A stretch of 23,154 bases of DNA from positions 1-23,154 of the forward strand of contig CAZKOT010000018.1 of NCBI GenBank assembly GCA_964554475.1, read 5' to 3'. This DNA is from CAJKWP01 sp964554475 (GTDB lineage: Bacteria > Bacillota > Clostridia > Christensenellales > UBA1242). Below are positions 1 through 8,006 of the stretch, in pieces. Both the position numbers and the translations under genes were made by a program. The number at the start of each line of letters is the position of its first letter. Position 1 is the first letter of the stretch. The notes under the pieces were generated by a model. It ran no database searches, was not told the DNA's origin, and saw nothing but the letters and a program-made list of their open reading frames with translations.

Positions 1-670
1 TCTCAATATTAAAATAAATATTTGGAGTGGCAAGTTTTTTTTTGGAGACATAGACAATTGCGTTTGATGGTTTGCTTTTTGTTCTTTCGTCTTCACCTTG
101 AACACCAGCTTTAATGGTGAAAGTTGTTCCTCTGTCCATAAAATATGACATATCAATTACATTGGTTTCACTGGTAACAAGTGCTGTGGGTTCGTTTTCG
201 GGAGTAATTTCAAAAAAATAATATTTTGCTCCCTCAACCAGTGGAGTCTGAACAAAAATTTTATTGTCAAAATTAATTACTTCAACAATGAAATTTTGAG
301 GTAAATCTAGTGGTAATACAGGTTTAAGCATTATAGAGAAAAAAACTGCAAGACCAATTAATAAAATAACTCCAATAGAAGAAGAGATTATTGCAATTTT
401 TGATTTTTTTGAAAGATTTCTCTTTAATTTTTCGGACTTTAAATGCTTGTCAGTAATTATTGTATTAGTTTCATTTGTAACGTGGTGATAATTTAAATTT
501 GTAGAAGAATGATTTTGTTTTTGTGTGTTAGTTTCCAAAAAAGGTTTTACACGACGATAGTTTATTCCTCCAGATGTCTGTTGTGAATTTGACGAAAGAG
601 GTCTTTCTAAAGACCCCTTTTCTTTCGGCGACGAAATAGAATTATCTTTTTTGAAGTTATCTTCTGCCAT
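1..670 (-). CDS. Single-pass membrane protein with Fn3-like extracellular part (partial, C-terminus off window)
   Basis: Translating the minus strand from the ATG at 668-670 gives at least 223 open codons that run off the left edge. An AGAGG ribosome binding site sits about 6 bases upstream. Residues 1-90 are polar, Ser/Asn/Gln-rich and probably disordered, with two similar short motifs (INYRRV and LNYHHV). A Lys-rich stretch (79-91) precedes one hydrophobic helix (about 92-115), so the remainder should lie outside the cell. The outer part (about 120-210) has alternating beta-like segments and a KPSNAIVYVS ending that resembles a fibronectin type III-like fold. I do not recognise a named family. 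It is the last visible gene of the leftward set, separated from the nucleotidyltransferase by 163 bases with a possible promoter. The domain reading is inference; the ORF itself is clear. Confidence 0.75.
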   Translation of the reverse strand, partial: MAEDNFKKDNSISSPKEKGSLERPLSSNSQQTSGGINYRRVKPFLETNTQKQNHSSTNLNYHHVTNETNTIITDKHLKSEKLKRNLSKKSKIAIISSSIGVILLIGLAVFFSIMLKPVLPLDLPQNFIVEVINFDNKIFVQTPLVEGAKYYFFEITPENEPTALVTSETNVIDMSYFMDRGTTFTIKAGVQGEDERTKSKPSNAIVYVSKKKLATPNIYFNIE

Positions 671-690
671 TTTTTCCTCTAAAATCTAAA

Positions 691-719
691 TATCTATTAT
701 TTGCATTTTTTGTTAACAA
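691..719 (-). promoter_or_regulatory. Possible sigma-A promoter for the gene at 1-670
   Basis: On the minus strand TTGTTA (714-719) and TAGATA (691-696) are separated by 17 bases, and the implied transcript would start shortly before the AGAGG ribosome binding site. Both hexamers are imperfect and the region is very A+T-rich, so this is only a candidate. Confidence 0.35.
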
Positions 720-833
720 GATTAGAAATCTACAATCCAATAATGTAAATTTTACCCCAAATTATATATTTTAAATATGGAATAAGACTTTCAATTTGCG
801 GTTTGCATTCGTCGCTATTTCCAACAATTTTTC

Positions 834-1592
834 CTATTTATTTTTTTTGACTTTGTTTTTTGTCATTAAATCATTTACATAGTTATAAGTGTCAACAGTT
901 CCAATGTCATAGTATTCGTAACCTTCAAAAATATAAGCTAAAACTTCACGTCTTTTGTAAAGCCAACTGACAAAGTATCCCGGGGCGTCCATATTGTTAC
1001 CCTCTGTTTTGTAATCCTTGAATAATTTTAATGTTTCTTTTTTATAAATATAAACTGCCCAAACCGCAATGTCAGATTTTGGCTCCTGTGGTTTTTCTTC
1101 CATACTAATTATTCTATTATTACTATCTAAAATTGCAACTCCAAGTTGTTTTATTTTTTCTTTATCAGTAATTTTTTGCGTTAAAACAACATCTTTGTTT
1201 TTTTCGTGGAAATATTTAATGTAATCATTTAATTCAAAATGAAAAAAATTATCAGTTGCGGCAATCATTAAGTCATCATCAATTTTAAATTTTTCAATTG
1301 AAAAAAGTATGTCTCCAATTGCTCCCAAACGTTCTTCATTATTATGTGTTCCGTCATTGAGTAATTGAAATTTTAAGCGACCTTTGTAATTTTTGATCCA
1401 TTCTTTAAAGTTTGAGTAATATTTTGCATTGGAAACCAAGTAAACGTCTTTGATTTCATTAATCTTTTCAAGTTTTTCAATAAAATAATTTAAAATGGGT
1501 TTACCCGCAAGCGGAAGTAGTGCCTTGGGTGTTTTTTCGGTTAATTCCCCCATTCTTTTTGAAAATCCTGCGCCAAGTAATAATACTTTCAT
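834..1592 (-). CDS. Sugar-phosphate nucleotidyltransferase (RmlA/GalU-like NTP transferase)
   Basis: The 252-aa product is a short single-domain nucleotidyltransferase that would activate a sugar phosphate to an NDP-sugar in the cytoplasm. Visible motifs are the nucleotide-binding loop GAGFSKRM (7-14) with the TPKALLPLAGKP signature (21-32; catalytic-type Lys23), LGAIGD (89-94), the metal-binding Asp of the TDN motif (Asp114), EEKP (165-168), and YYDIGTVDTY (227-236) matching the WxDIGTPExY motif of the family. There is no C-terminal hexapeptide-repeat domain, so it is not a GlmU-type bifunctional enzyme. The start is fixed by AGGAGA 6 bases upstream. It lies downstream of three glycosyltransferases and may supply their donor or a related glycan, but its own consensus promoter means it need not be co-transcribed. 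The exact sugar and nucleotide cannot be read from the sequence. Confidence 0.88.
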   Translation of the reverse strand: MKVLLLGAGFSKRMGELTEKTPKALLPLAGKPILNYFIEKLEKINEIKDVYLVSNAKYYSNFKEWIKNYKGRLKFQLLNDGTHNNEERLGAIGDILFSIEKFKIDDDLMIAATDNFFHFELNDYIKYFHEKNKDVVLTQKITDKEKIKQLGVAILDSNNRIISMEEKPQEPKSDIAVWAVYIYKKETLKLFKDYKTEGNNMDAPGYFVSWLYKRREVLAYIFEGYEYYDIGTVDTYNYVNDLMTKNKVKKNK

Positions 1593-1612
1593 TGTTCTCT
1601 CCTGTATTAAAA

Positions 1613-1642
1613 ATTATAATTTATTATGTCTTTAATTGTCAA
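1613..1642 (-). promoter_or_regulatory. Strong sigma-A promoter of the nucleotidyltransferase gene
   Basis: On the minus strand a perfect TTGACA (1637-1642) and a perfect TATAAT (1613-1618) are separated by 18 bases. Transcription would start near 1606, giving a leader of about 14 bases containing the AGGAGA ribosome binding site. This makes the nucleotidyltransferase independently expressed from the glycosyltransferase genes upstream. The 1643-1743 stretch before it contains only an A/T hairpin (TTATTTTT / AAAAATAA), which is not convincing as a terminator. Confidence 0.85.
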
Positions 1643-1743
1643 ATTTATTTTTTTATGATATTTTCTTTTTTGTTATTTTTTTAAAGATTATTTTTATTTT
1701 GAAAAATAAGTTATTAAAAATTTGTTGATTTTTCTTTTGTGTT

Positions 1744-2877
1744 TTATTTTATGGTGTTAATTAAAAAATTAACAAAATCACTTGTTGCATTAGGTTTAGA
1801 AAATTCCATAGATTTTTGACTCATTGCTTTTAAAAGTTGAGGATTGTAATAAAGTATTTCAACAATTGATTTTGCTTCTTTAATATTGTTCATTGCAATA
1901 CCCATCTCAAGTTTTTCAAATAATTTTTTGTTGATTTTTTCATTAATTATTAATTTTTCTCGTAAAACAAAAGGAATGTGTTTGTTTATTTGTTCTGTTA
2001 ATCCCATCCCTCCGCCACGCGTAAACACAACATCGGCAGCAGAATAATACTTGTCAAGACACGTACAAAAACCAATATTTTGAATGTTGGTTATTTGATT
2101 TTTTTCAATATATTCGTCAATTAAATCTTTTTGTTTTTTATTTTTCCCACAAATTGAAACAATTTGAAGAGGAACTTTTGCTTTTAACAATTCCTTAATC
2201 AAAGGTAAATTTGGACTTGCACAATTACCACCACTGTAAAGGACAACAATAAACCTTTCTTTTTCAAGGTTTAATTCTTCTCTTGTTTTGTTCCTATCTA
2301 ATTTGATGGTAAATCTTTTGTCAACAGGTAAGCCCAGTGTTATAAGTTGCTCTTTTTTAAATCCTCTATAAATCATTTCGTCAATTAGATTTTCATGTGG
2401 AAGAATTACATAATCTAAATCCGTGTTTGTTTCCCAATAAGGGCAAAGACAATAGTCAAAAACAAAGCCAAATAATTTTATTGAAGGACTAATTTTCTCT
2501 TTTTGTCTTAAATAACCAACAACTGCCCCGCAATTATTATGAGTACAAACAATTGCATTTGGTCCGTAATCAAAAATTTCTTTAAGAATGTAATCTTTGC
2601 ATTTATTTATTAAAATTTTTGTTATGCCTTTTTCTTTTAATTCCGGATTACGTTTGTTAATTATTTTCCAAACGGAATCATATAAATAGGGAATATATTT
2701 GCAAACATTTAAAAAACTTTTATTTACTTTCATGATTGCTTTTTCACTATAACCATGAAGTTGAATAATTTTTACATCAATGTTTTTTTCAACAAGTGCA
2801 TTATTGATTGCTTTGGCAATTTGATTATGTCCTTCTCCGCAAGTCATTGTGATAATTAAAACTTTTTTGTTTTCCAT
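1744..2877 (-). CDS. MGDG synthase/UgtP-like glycosyltransferase, divergent paralogue
   Basis: This 377-aa protein has the two-domain layout of MGDG-synthase-type enzymes (GT28-like fold). The N-terminal acceptor domain carries the TCGEGHN motif (13-19) with its His. The FDYCLCPYWE segment followed by DYVILP corresponds to the family's TDxxxHxxW...D.Y region. The C-terminal donor domain contains LYSGGNC and the GGGMGLTEQ loop. Such enzymes transfer a sugar from a nucleotide-sugar to diacylglycerol or a lipid-linked acceptor at the inner membrane face. It is the most diverged of three tandem copies: the donor loop reads TRGGGMG instead of GK(C/F)GG, the family's QExxN site reads NEKIN, and the basic C-terminal tail of the other two is missing. 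AGGAT precedes the ATG, 19 bases after the neighbouring gene. The specific substrate is unknown. Confidence 0.82.
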   Translation of the reverse strand: MENKKVLIITMTCGEGHNQIAKAINNALVEKNIDVKIIQLHGYSEKAIMKVNKSFLNVCKYIPYLYDSVWKIINKRNPELKEKGITKILINKCKDYILKEIFDYGPNAIVCTHNNCGAVVGYLRQKEKISPSIKLFGFVFDYCLCPYWETNTDLDYVILPHENLIDEMIYRGFKKEQLITLGLPVDKRFTIKLDRNKTREELNLEKERFIVVLYSGGNCASPNLPLIKELLKAKVPLQIVSICGKNKKQKDLIDEYIEKNQITNIQNIGFCTCLDKYYSAADVVFTRGGGMGLTEQINKHIPFVLREKLIINEKINKKLFEKLEMGIAMNNIKEAKSIVEILYYNPQLLKAMSQKSMEFSKPNATSDFVNFLINTIK

Positions 2878-2896
2878 AATTCATCCTAAAAATTTT

Positions 2897-4156
2897 TTAT
2901 TTTTTTTGTAACAAATTTTTTTGTTTTACTTTAATTGGTTTTTCTTTTAATATTTCTTTAATTTCTTTGTAAATACTTTTGAAATCTTTCGGGGTAATTT
3001 CTTTTGGATTATTGTAATTTGCTTTTTCAAAACTATTTGCAAATTTTATTAAGTCGGCAGTAGCATTCGGCTTACGAATTTTTTCAATATTTGAAATAAT
3101 TTTTTTAATCTTAACTTTATCCGTTGCAAGCTCTTCAATAATTGTGGATAATTTATGCTTTTTATCTAATATAATGCCCGCACCATATTTAACTAAAAAA
3201 TTTAAATTATCACTTTCTTGAAGAGGAAGTTTTTTATAAGAACATATAGGAAGTTTTTTATTTAGTGCTTCATTAACGCTAATTCCTCCACATTTGCCAA
3301 CATAAACATCAGCAGTACTCATTGCTTCGGCAATAAAATTTATAAATCCATAATTTTTAACAATATGATGATTTTTATTCTTTTGTTTTAAGATTAATTC
3401 AATATTTTTTTTGCTACTTGTGTCTTTTCCATTAACAACAAGAATTTGAAGTGGAATTTTTACTTTTAGTAATTCATTTAACAATTTGGGATTTTTACCG
3501 AAGCCTCCGCCACCACTCATTAAAAAAACCGTAAATAAATTTTCATCTAATCCAAGTTTCTTACGTGCTTCTTTCTTGTTTATAACCTCGGAAAATTCTG
3601 ATTTTGTTGGAATCCCATAATCTAAAAGTTGTTTGGATTTGTAGCCCTTATAAATATATCCTTCCTTCAATTCTGCATTGGGTAAAATTAAATAGTCTGT
3701 TCCAATTGCACTTTCCCAAAAAGGACCGACCGAAAAATCGGTTAAAATAGTTATTATTTTTGCAGGAATATTAAATCGTTTACGAAGATTTGTTAGCATT
3801 ATTGCAGGATCAAAACGAGTGCAAATAATCACATCGGGCTCATATAAATAAATATCTTGTAAAAGTTTTGGCGTTTCATAAAAAACCTTGGATTGAATAG
3901 AACTTTTATTACGTTTATTCGGATCTATTTTATTTAACATTTTGGTGTTTATATTGTAAAGAGATAATGCGTATTTACAACTTGCTAAATAAGAATTGTT
4001 TACATGTGAAAATTTATGAGACTTTCCGTATTTTTTAAAAATATCAATAACTTTTACTTGATTTTCCGTATTTTTTAAAAATTCATTTGCAAGTGCTTTT
4101 GCAACTGAATTATGACCTTCACCGACAGTAACCGTTAAAATTAGAATTTTTTTCAT
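2897..4156 (-). CDS. MGDG synthase/UgtP-like glycosyltransferase, middle copy
   Basis: The 419-aa product is the second of three tandem paralogues. The N-terminal MGDG_synth-type domain starts with TVTVGEGHN (8-16). LTDFSVGPFWE and DYLILP make up the acceptor-side motif, retaining the conserved Asp and Trp but with Gly where family members often have His. The donor domain shows LMSGGGGFGKNP, GKCGGISVNEAL and LPLQESDN, close to the canonical GGxxxSEA and QExxN nucleotide-sugar binding elements. After the catalytic fold comes an amphipathic, strongly basic tail (about 375-419, ending KQKNLLQKK), which could help peripheral binding to acidic lipids. GGAGAA lies just upstream of the ATG. It is 28 bases from the upstream copy, to which it is roughly 60% identical by eye, so a tandem duplication is likely. 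It probably makes a glycolipid; the exact reaction is inferred. Confidence 0.85.
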   Translation of the reverse strand: MKKILILTVTVGEGHNSVAKALANEFLKNTENQVKVIDIFKKYGKSHKFSHVNNSYLASCKYALSLYNINTKMLNKIDPNKRNKSSIQSKVFYETPKLLQDIYLYEPDVIICTRFDPAIMLTNLRKRFNIPAKIITILTDFSVGPFWESAIGTDYLILPNAELKEGYIYKGYKSKQLLDYGIPTKSEFSEVINKKEARKKLGLDENLFTVFLMSGGGGFGKNPKLLNELLKVKIPLQILVVNGKDTSSKKNIELILKQKNKNHHIVKNYGFINFIAEAMSTADVYVGKCGGISVNEALNKKLPICSYKKLPLQESDNLNFLVKYGAGIILDKKHKLSTIIEELATDKVKIKKIISNIEKIRKPNATADLIKFANSFEKANYNNPKEITPKDFKSIYKEIKEILKEKPIKVKQKNLLQKK

Positions 4157-4184
4157 TCGTTCTCCAAAGAAAGTTATAATTCTT

Positions 4185-5477
4185 TTATCCTATTAAAACT
4201 TTTGATTTTTTTTGTTTTTTAAGTGCAACAACTTTTTTTCTTTGTTTTACTTTATTCGGTTTTTCTTTTAAAATTTCCTTAATTTCTTTGTAAATTCTTT
4301 TGTAATCTTTCGGCGTGATTTCTTTTGGATTATTGTAATCCACTTTTTCAAAACTTTGAACTAAATTTGCTACGTCTAATGCAGCATTTGGTTTACGAAG
4401 CTTTTCAATTTTCGAAATCATTTTTGTAATTTTTTCTTTGTTTTGTATGAGATCTTCAATTGTAGGTACAAGTTTATGTTCTTTGTCAAGTGTTATTGCT
4501 GCTCCTCTCTCTGTTAAGAATACAAGATTATCTCGTTCTTGAAAGGCCATTTTTAATTTTCCCACAATAGGAAGTTTTTTGTTTAGTGCTTCACTTACGC
4601 TATTTCCACCAAATTTTCCAACAAAAATATCTGCGGCACTCATTACTGTTCCAACAAAATCAATAAAACCATAATTTTTGACCGTATGAATATTTTTCTT
4701 TTTTTGTTTTAATATTACTTCAATTGCTTTTTTGCTTTTTTTGTCTTTTCCATTAACAACAATAATTTGCATTGGTTTTTTAACTTTCAATAGGTCTTTC
4801 ACCCATTTGGGATTTTTTCCAAATCCACCTCCTCCAGACATAACAAGCACGGTAAACATTTTTTCATCCAAATCTAGTTGTCTGCGTGCTTCTTTTTTAC
4901 TTACAACTTCTGAAAATTCTGGTCTCGTTGGAATTCCATAGTCAAGAAGTTGTTCGGCTTTAAATCCCTTTTCAATAAGCGCGGGATGTAGCGAAGAGTT
5001 GGGACTGATTAAATAGTCAACGCCAATTGTTGACTCAAGAAAAGGGCATAAAGTAAAATCAAATACATAATTAATTATTTTTGCAGGAATAAAATATTTT
5101 TTGCGAAGATTGGTCAGCATGATTGCAGGATAAAAATGAACACAAAAAATAACATCAGGTTCAAAAAAATAGATGTCTTGTAATAGTTTTGCTGTTTCAT
5201 AAAAGCAAGTGCCTTGAGCTGGACTTTGGTTACGTTTTTCAGGATTTGCTTTTAAAAGCTGTTTACAAACAAAGTTATAACCGCTAACTGCGTGCTTACA
5301 AGCAAATATGTACATATCATTAATAAAAAAGTTTTTATAAAATTTTCCGTATCTTTTGAAAAGGTCAATTACTTTCACATCATTTTCAGGATTTTTAGCT
5401 AATTCGGTTTTTAATGATTTTGCCATTGAATTATGACCTTCACCGGCAGTTACAGTTAGTATTAAGATTTTTTTCAT
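4185..5477 (-). CDS. MGDG synthase/UgtP-like glycosyltransferase, first gene of the operon
   Basis: The 430-aa product is the promoter-proximal member of the tandem set. TVTAGEGHN (8-16), MSGGGGFGKNP, GKFGGNSVSEAL and the QERDN element mark an MGDG-synthase/GT28-type enzyme. The acceptor-side motif reads CPFLES, so the Trp found in the other two copies (PYWE, PFWE) is replaced by Leu, hinting at a different acceptor. The C-terminal tail (about 385-430) is very Lys-rich and amphipathic. The ATG is preceded by an excellent CGGAGGAA site. A leader of about 185 bases separates it from the promoter at 5671-5700 and has an orphan Shine-Dalgarno at its 5' end. The three genes with 19-28-base gaps look co-transcribed. 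Related enzymes make diglucosyl-diacylglycerol anchors or galactolipids; which applies here cannot be decided. Confidence 0.85.
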   Translation of the reverse strand: MKKILILTVTAGEGHNSMAKSLKTELAKNPENDVKVIDLFKRYGKFYKNFFINDMYIFACKHAVSGYNFVCKQLLKANPEKRNQSPAQGTCFYETAKLLQDIYFFEPDVIFCVHFYPAIMLTNLRKKYFIPAKIINYVFDFTLCPFLESTIGVDYLISPNSSLHPALIEKGFKAEQLLDYGIPTRPEFSEVVSKKEARRQLDLDEKMFTVLVMSGGGGFGKNPKWVKDLLKVKKPMQIIVVNGKDKKSKKAIEVILKQKKKNIHTVKNYGFIDFVGTVMSAADIFVGKFGGNSVSEALNKKLPIVGKLKMAFQERDNLVFLTERGAAITLDKEHKLVPTIEDLIQNKEKITKMISKIEKLRKPNAALDVANLVQSFEKVDYNNPKEITPKDYKRIYKEIKEILKEKPNKVKQRKKVVALKKQKKSKVLIG

Positions 5478-5648
5478 AAAATTCCTCCGTTATATAAAAT
5501 ATAGGCATTTTTAAAAATATTGAATTTTATATTTAATAATTAAAATATATAATTAAAGTTTATTGATTATTAAAAAAATTATAAGAACATTAATTATTAT
5601 TTGTATTTTCTAATATTTTTAACAATTAAATTTTGTTAATTATTTTTT

Positions 5649-5657
5649 ACCTCCTTT
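5649..5657 (-). promoter_or_regulatory. Orphan Shine-Dalgarno at the 5' end of the glycosyltransferase transcript (Stab-SD-like)
   Basis: The minus strand reads AAAGGAGGT here, only about 7-15 bases after the predicted transcription start. No ATG, GTG or TTG follows at a usable distance; the first TTG lies more than 20 bases away and opens only 11 codons. The first gene starts about 170 bases downstream with its own ribosome binding site. The arrangement matches the Stab-SD of Bacillus thuringiensis cry3A, where a bound 30S subunit protects the mRNA 5' end. Function here is inferred from position only. Confidence 0.5.
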
Positions 5658-5670
5658 ACATATTAAAAAG

Positions 5671-5700
5671 ATTATAACATTTTTTAAATGCCTTTTTCAA
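5671..5700 (-). promoter_or_regulatory. Sigma-A promoter of the triple glycosyltransferase operon
   Basis: On the minus strand TTGAAA (5695-5700) and TATAAT (5671-5676) are separated by 18 bases. Transcription would start near 5664. It is divergent from, and about 55 bases away from, the comEC promoter. Confidence 0.75.
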
Positions 5701-5753
5701 GTTCACAGAGTAGTAAAAACTTAAATCTAATTTTTATTTCAATTTTTTTCAAA

Positions 5754-5782
5754 TTGAAAATTAATGATTTTAATGATATAAT
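5754..5782 (+). promoter_or_regulatory. Sigma-A promoter of comEC-holA
   Basis: TTGAAA (5754-5759) and TATAAT (5777-5782) are separated by 17 bases. The implied start near 5789 leaves a leader of about 17 bases before the comEC ATG, with only a weak purine-rich ribosome binding site. No competence-type operator was recognised. Confidence 0.78.
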
Positions 5783-5805
5783 TAAAAAGAATAAAAAAGA
5801 AACAT

Positions 5806-7884
5806 ATGAAAAAAATTTTGAATTTTCGCATTTTATTTTTTTGCTTTATATCTTTTTCACTTGCAATTACTTTTGCATGGGAATTTTGGAATTTGAGTAT
5901 AATTCATATTGTTTTTTTTGCTTTTGCATTGTTATTTTTAATTTTTTTTGCAATTAAAAGAGGTAAGATTTTAAATTTATTAGCAGTGCTCACATCTTTT
6001 TTAATTGGGATTTTTGCTTTTGCAATAGATTATAAATTGCTTGAAAGCGATATTTTTTTGGGAGAAAAAACAATTGTTGGTCGGGTAAGTGTTTTTAAAA
6101 ATTATGAGAAGTATCAAAAAATTATTTTAACAGATGTTAAAGTTGAGGGAATGGAAAAAGCAAATATCACTTTAACTGTAATTGGTGGGACATTACTTCA
6201 GGGTGAAATTATTGAATTTAAAAGCGAGATTGAAACCATTTCGTTTTTTAATCTCGGTAATTTTGCTTCACAAAATTATAAAAACAATTCCCCTTACGCG
6301 TCCACAATTACTTTTGAAGACATTATTTCTTCCCATCAAAGTGAACTCTCGTTTGCAGAAACTATACGTTTTAAAATTCGAAATTTACTTCACAATTTTA
6401 TGCCAAGCGAAACTGCCGAACTAGCTTATAGCGCGCTTTTTGGTGATAGAAGCAATCTTGACAGTGAAATAACACAATCTTTTACCCAAAGTGGAATTGC
6501 TCACATTATTGCCGTTTCGGGTCTTAATACTGCAATTTTGGTTGCTTTATTATACTTCTTATTAAAAAAACTTAAATTAAAACCATATCTTATTCTTTTA
6601 ATCATAGGAGCATTTTTAATTTTTTATGCATATCTTTGCGGATTTGATGCCCCAGTAATGCGGTCATCTATTATGAGTGTTATTCTTCTTTCTGCCAGTT
6701 TATTTGGTAGGCAATATGACATTGTAAACTCGCTTTCACTTGCTGGCTTTATTATGCTTTTGTTTAATCCATTGCAAGTTTTTGATGTTGGATTTCAACT
6801 TTCATTTATGTGTGTTTTTCTTATTGCACTTTTTAGTACGGATTTTCAACGTCTACTTCGTAAAGTTAAAATTCCAAACTTCATTGCTTCTCCGCTTGCA
6901 ATGACTATTTGTGTTCAACTCGGTTTACTTCCTCTAACTGCACAATATTTTGGAGAGATTTCACTTCTTTCAGTTTTTACAAACTTAATTTGTGTTCCGC
7001 TTTTTGAAATTGGATTTATTCTTACTTTTGCATTAATTCCTTTTATTTTTCTCATGCCATTTCTAGGATATTTGTTGATTGTTCCCTCATATATCAACGA
7101 TGCAATAATTTTAATTTCAAATTTTGTTTCGTCTCAAAAATGGGCAATCCTTGAACTTTTTTCTCTTGACTTTTTCGCAGTTTTAATATTTTTTACTTCT
7201 TTATTTGTTATTAGTCGTTTTATTATGCTAAAATCAAAAAAGAAAATTGTAATTGTAACATGCTTGATTATAATTTTCTTTGGTTTTACCGTTTACGCAT
7301 CAATTCCAAGCAATTTTAATAATTTTACAATAATGCAGGTTGGCGGTAATTCAAACTATAGTGTGATTATTTCCCCCTCGGGTGAAAAAACAATTATTGG
7401 AGATTTTAAAAAAATTGAAAATTTACAATTGTTTTTAAAAAGAGCAAAAATCAATAAGATTGATTATGTAATTGACAGTGCGGAAAGTAATTCGGTTATA
7501 GAAGTAATGAATATAAGATTTTTTGAAAATGAGTTTAATGCAAAAAGAATTTTTTTTGGTGAAAATTTTAAAAATAATAGCATGACAATAAATTATTTAA
7601 CTCCACTTGCAGAAACAAATGCGATACTAGTAAAAAATTATGGATATTCATGTTTGTTTTTAACTAATGAACTCACTACAGCTGAGGAAGAAAATTTACA
7701 TTACATACTCACAAATGAAAGTTTAAATTTTGTTTTTAATGCGGAATTTATTTCTGAAAATATCGGTGATTACAAAATTGAAAATAATAGTCTAATCTAT
7801 TTAGAAAAATCATTTAAAAATTTAAACAATTGGGCAATTAAAATCAAGAACGGAGAATTGAAGGAAATGTGGAGTTTAAATTAA
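5806..7884 (+). CDS. comEC: ComEC/Rec2-family DNA uptake channel with degenerate metallo-beta-lactamase-like domain
   Basis: The 692-aa protein is a polytopic membrane protein of the ComEC/Rec2 family, the channel that passes single-stranded DNA through the cytoplasmic membrane during transformation. Two or three N-terminal helices (about 5-75) precede a soluble OB-like region (about 80-180). The Competence domain follows with AVSGLNTAIL (Asn241 where SGLH is usual), FDAPVMRSSIM and NPLQVFDVGFQLSF, and many membrane segments to about residue 490. The C-terminal part (about 505-692) sits where the metallo-beta-lactamase-like domain belongs but lacks its hallmarks: DVGQGDS is replaced by MQVGGNSN, TILIDGG by TIIGDFKK, and there is no HxHxDH-type motif. 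The start ATG follows the promoter closely. No comEA or comF neighbour is visible. It forms a likely operon with holA, as in many Bacillota. Confidence 0.9.
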   Translation: MKKILNFRILFFCFISFSLAITFAWEFWNLSIIHIVFFAFALLFLIFFAIKRGKILNLLAVLTSFLIGIFAFAIDYKLLESDIFLGEKTIVGRVSVFKNYEKYQKIILTDVKVEGMEKANITLTVIGGTLLQGEIIEFKSEIETISFFNLGNFASQNYKNNSPYASTITFEDIISSHQSELSFAETIRFKIRNLLHNFMPSETAELAYSALFGDRSNLDSEITQSFTQSGIAHIIAVSGLNTAILVALLYFLLKKLKLKPYLILLIIGAFLIFYAYLCGFDAPVMRSSIMSVILLSASLFGRQYDIVNSLSLAGFIMLLFNPLQVFDVGFQLSFMCVFLIALFSTDFQRLLRKVKIPNFIASPLAMTICVQLGLLPLTAQYFGEISLLSVFTNLICVPLFEIGFILTFALIPFIFLMPFLGYLLIVPSYINDAIILISNFVSSQKWAILELFSLDFFAVLIFFTSLFVISRFIMLKSKKKIVIVTCLIIIFFGFTVYASIPSNFNNFTIMQVGGNSNYSVIISPSGEKTIIGDFKKIENLQLFLKRAKINKIDYVIDSAESNSVIEVMNIRFFENEFNAKRIFFGENFKNNSMTINYLTPLAETNAILVKNYGYSCLFLTNELTTAEEENLHYILTNESLNFVFNAEFISENIGDYKIENNSLIYLEKSFKNLNNWAIKIKNGELKEMWSLN

Positions 7885-8006
7885 TATCGGGTTGTCCACT
7901 AGCAAAAACAAAAAATTGTTTCTTTGTTTACAGCCAAATTCCAACGACATTAAAATGTGAACTTCTTCCGTGGGTAAAATCTCACACAATTTATTTGGAG
8001 GCATAA
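7869..8006 (+). CDS. Possible 45-aa small protein between comEC and holA
   Basis: A GTG at 7869 opens a 45-codon frame that overlaps the last 16 bases of comEC and stops with TAA at 8004-8006, directly abutting the TTG start of holA. AAGGA lies just upstream, although its spacing is short. The stretch is visibly less A+T-rich than the other intergenic DNA and stays open despite many potential stops. The translation contains three Cys (residues 9, 17, 29) and SGCPLAKTKN near the start, and matches nothing I recognise. The end-to-start junction would suit translational coupling to holA. It could equally be a chance ORF. Confidence 0.3.
   Translation: MEFKLISGCPLAKTKNCFFVYSQIPTTLKCELLPWVKSHTIYLEA

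Noticed and set aside
671..833. A 35-codon minus-strand frame after the nucleotidyltransferase, with CKPQIESLIPYLKYIIWGK
   Set aside because: It looks somewhat coding-like but has no ATG/GTG/TTG start, no ribosome binding site, and a stop between it and the upstream gene that no single-base change in the A8 run would bypass cleanly.
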